Shown in pieces: positions 6,173-7,320 of a stretch of DNA of 7,320 nt. The position numbers and the translations under genes are program-made. The notes beneath the pieces were generated by a model. The model was not told where the DNA came from. It made no database searches and saw nothing but the letters and a program-made list of their open reading frames with translations. The DNA comes from Oscillibacter sp. (GTDB lineage: Bacteria > Bacillota > Clostridia > Oscillospirales > Oscillospiraceae): NCBI GenBank assembly GCA_003522105.1, contig DPGF01000105.1, forward strand, positions 2,405-9,724, written 5' to 3'. How positions within the stretch are numbered: the stretch's first letter is position 1; every line of letters starts with the position of its first letter.

Positions 6173-6499
6173 TCAACCGGTGATAAGGGTAAGGATTTCC
6201 TTGGTAAAGGTGATCACAATGCCGCCTGCTACGGTGAGCATACCGTTGGCTCGCTGGGATGGATCATGGCTCTTGAGAGACAGACCCACCTGCAGGATGC
6301 CGAAGCCCAGCAGAATAAGGCCAATGGCGCGGATCAGCGAGAAAATGAAATCAGACAGGTTGTTGACCACCGTCAGCGGGTCATCTGCCGCCAGCGCAGG
6401 CACTGCGGTGGCGACCAGAAGCAGAGTAACGCAGGCAAACACGGAATAGACGCGCTTTGCCTTTCTCTCGAAATTTTTGTTGTTCAAATCATGTTTCAT
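6173..6499 (-). CDS. Maff2-family small membrane protein, VirB2-pilin-like (CD1114-like)
   Basis: 108 residues. A basic N-terminus is followed by a signal-peptide-like hydrophobic stretch (about 17-38, ending VPALAAD), with a plausible cleavage after Ala37 (ALA-A). The mature part has two hydrophobic helices at about 51-75 and 86-106, separated by a short polar loop with KSHDPSQRANG (76-86). Small size, signal peptide and two-helix hairpin are the features of VirB2/TrbC-type subunits. Maff2-family proteins hold this place in clostridial conjugative elements, though a pilin role is inferred and not shown. The ATG overlaps the virD4 stop as ATGA, and AAAAGGAG (6511-6518) lies 11 bases upstream, inside the virD4 coding sequence. 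A strong stem-loop follows the stop codon, consistent with higher expression than its neighbours. Confidence 0.88.
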   Translation of the reverse strand: MKHDLNNKNFERKAKRVYSVFACVTLLLVATAVPALAADDPLTVVNNLSDFIFSLIRAIGLILLGFGILQVGLSLKSHDPSQRANGMLTVAGGIVITFTKEILTLITG

Positions 6500-7317
6500 G
6501 CTGCAGCATTCTCCTTTTCATTGTCAAATTCAATCTGGAACAGCGGCTTTCCCGGAATGGGAGGTTTCACCGTTCCGTGGTGGATGTAGGGCGGCCCGCC
6601 GCCGTCCATCGTATAGCGGATGGCAGGATGCTCCATGAGCTCATACTTTTCGTCCATCACCGGCCGTGTACCGCGGATGAACAGAATACAATACCGGTTA
6701 TCCAGCATCCGCACCTCGTCCGGCGTCAGCAGTTCTCTGCCGCTCATCTGGAAGTTAGTGGAGTAAGACCCGGACCGCCCTTTGGTCTGCCCGTGGGTCT
6801 TGGTGTCAATGGTGGACTTACCCAACGCCTCAGAAATGTACTTGTGAGTGCTTGCCTCGTTGCCGCCCAGATAGAGCAGCGTGTCCGAGTTGCCGGGGAT
6901 GGTTTCCCAGGAATCCTTATACAGCTCCTTAATCTGCGCCATGTTCTGGATGATGGTGCTGCAGGAGATATTGCGGGAGCGCATGGTCGCAAGCTCCCGC
7001 GGCAGCCCCGGCAGATTGACCGATGGCGCTTCATCCAAGATGAAATGCACATGGCAGGGCAAGGCCCCATGGTGGATCTGGTCGGCGCAGTAGTACAGTG
7101 TTTGGAATATCTGGGAGTACAGCAGGCTGACGAGGAAGTTGAAGGTCGTGTCATTATCCGGGATCACGGCATACAGAGCGCGCTTTCGCTCTCCCAGGGT
7201 ATACAAGTCCATGTCATCATGGTCGGTGACAGCTTTGATCTGCGGCAGATTGAAGGGCGCCAGCCGCACAGCGGCACTCACCAAAATGCTTTTCGCTGTC
7301 TTGCCAGAGACGAAAAG
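6496..7317 (-). CDS. virD4: VirD4-like coupling protein, C-terminal part, 5' end interrupted or outside window (CD1115-like)
   Basis: 273 codons are open, starting with LFVSGKTAKSI and ending ENAAA. VirD4/TraG proteins are inner-membrane hexameric ATPases that bring the relaxase-DNA complex to the secretion channel; full-length relatives have about 600 residues. What is seen matches the C-terminal half: RLAPFN, the Walker B FILDE (residues 81-85 counted from the TTG at 7284), TMRSRNISCSTIIQN (100-114), GNSDTLLYLGG (131-141) and a C-terminal GRELLTPDEVRMLD. The N-terminal membrane helices and Walker A are absent from the window. An in-frame TGA occupies 7318-7320, immediately before the conserved SGKTAKSI stretch. 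No Shine-Dalgarno precedes the only nearby start (TTG at 7284), so this is most likely a gene cut by a frameshift, a nonsense change or an insertion, and not a short gene. A sequencing error in the A-run 7313-7316 is possible. It overlaps the Maff2-family gene by four bases. Confidence 0.85.
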   Translation of the reverse strand, partial: LFVSGKTAKSILVSAAVRLAPFNLPQIKAVTDHDDMDLYTLGERKRALYAVIPDNDTTFNFLVSLLYSQIFQTLYYCADQIHHGALPCHVHFILDEAPSVNLPGLPRELATMRSRNISCSTIIQNMAQIKELYKDSWETIPGNSDTLLYLGGNEASTHKYISEALGKSTIDTKTHGQTKGRSGSYSTNFQMSGRELLTPDEVRMLDNRYCILFIRGTRPVMDEKYELMEHPAIRYTMDGGGPPYIHHGTVKPPIPGKPLFQIEFDNEKENAAA

Positions 7318-7320
7318 TCA
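7318..7320 (-). other. In-frame TGA interrupting virD4
   Basis: Read on the minus strand the last bases are TGA CTT TTC GTC TCT GGC AAG. The frame is fixed by the conserved GKTAKSILVSAAVRLAPF that follows. One additional T in the run TTTT (7316 to 7313) would turn this into GAC TTT TTC GTC (DFFV), moving the stop out of frame. This points to a one-base deletion or a homopolymer sequencing error, but the upstream part of the gene is outside the window. Confidence 0.6.

Noticed and set aside
1..7320. CRISPR array, tRNA or rRNA genes, insertion sequences, antibiotic resistance or cargo genes
   Set aside because: No regularly spaced repeats, no cloverleaf-like or rRNA segments, and no transposase or cargo protein found on either strand.

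Overview
The window is a stretch of the DNA-transfer (type IV secretion) module of an integrative and conjugative element from a Gram-positive, gut-Clostridia-type bacterium. The evidence is the gene set and order: a VirD4-like coupling protein, a Maff2-family small membrane protein, a VirB6/TrbL-like channel protein, a PrgI-family (VirB3-like) protein, a VirB4 ATPase and a membrane-anchored NlpC/P60 cell-wall hydrolase. This order is the one I know from the Clostridioides difficile CD1108-CD1115-type conjugative transposons and their many relatives in Oscillospiraceae and Lachnospiraceae. Fairly high GC, near-perfect AGGAGGTGAT ribosome binding sites and TTG starts also fit Clostridia. Species cannot be told from the sequence.

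Layout, right to left because the transfer operon lies on the minus strand: the C-terminal part of virD4 (6496-7317, running to an in-frame TGA at the window edge); the Maff2-family gene (6173-6499), overlapping it by ATGA; a strong stem-loop (6131-6166); virB6 (5261-6106); then, on the PLUS strand, a small unrecognised three-helix membrane protein gene (4921-5259) with its own promoter-like sequence; then prgI (4464-4817), virB4 (2138-4471) and the NlpC/P60 gene (92-2131), tightly packed with overlaps or 6-bp gaps. A perfect 9-bp hairpin (2-23) lies beyond the last stop codon. No stretch over 300 bases lacks a gene.

Together the minus-strand genes would build the transfer machine: VirD4 recruits the relaxase-DNA complex, VirB4 powers assembly and transfer, PrgI, VirB6 and the Maff2-family protein form the membrane part, and the NlpC/P60 enzyme opens the peptidoglycan. 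Relaxase, integrase, VirB8-like protein and regulators are not in the window.

Most worth a second look: (i) the plus-strand membrane-protein gene nested inside the operon, with a dyad-symmetric element over its -35 and a 1-bp tail-to-tail junction with virB6, an arrangement that could let it and the transfer operon repress each other; (ii) the stop codon interrupting virD4 just before its conserved SGKTAKSI stretch; (iii) the stem-loop behind the Maff2-family gene; and (iv) a 15-bp-stem palindrome inside the NlpC/P60 coding sequence.
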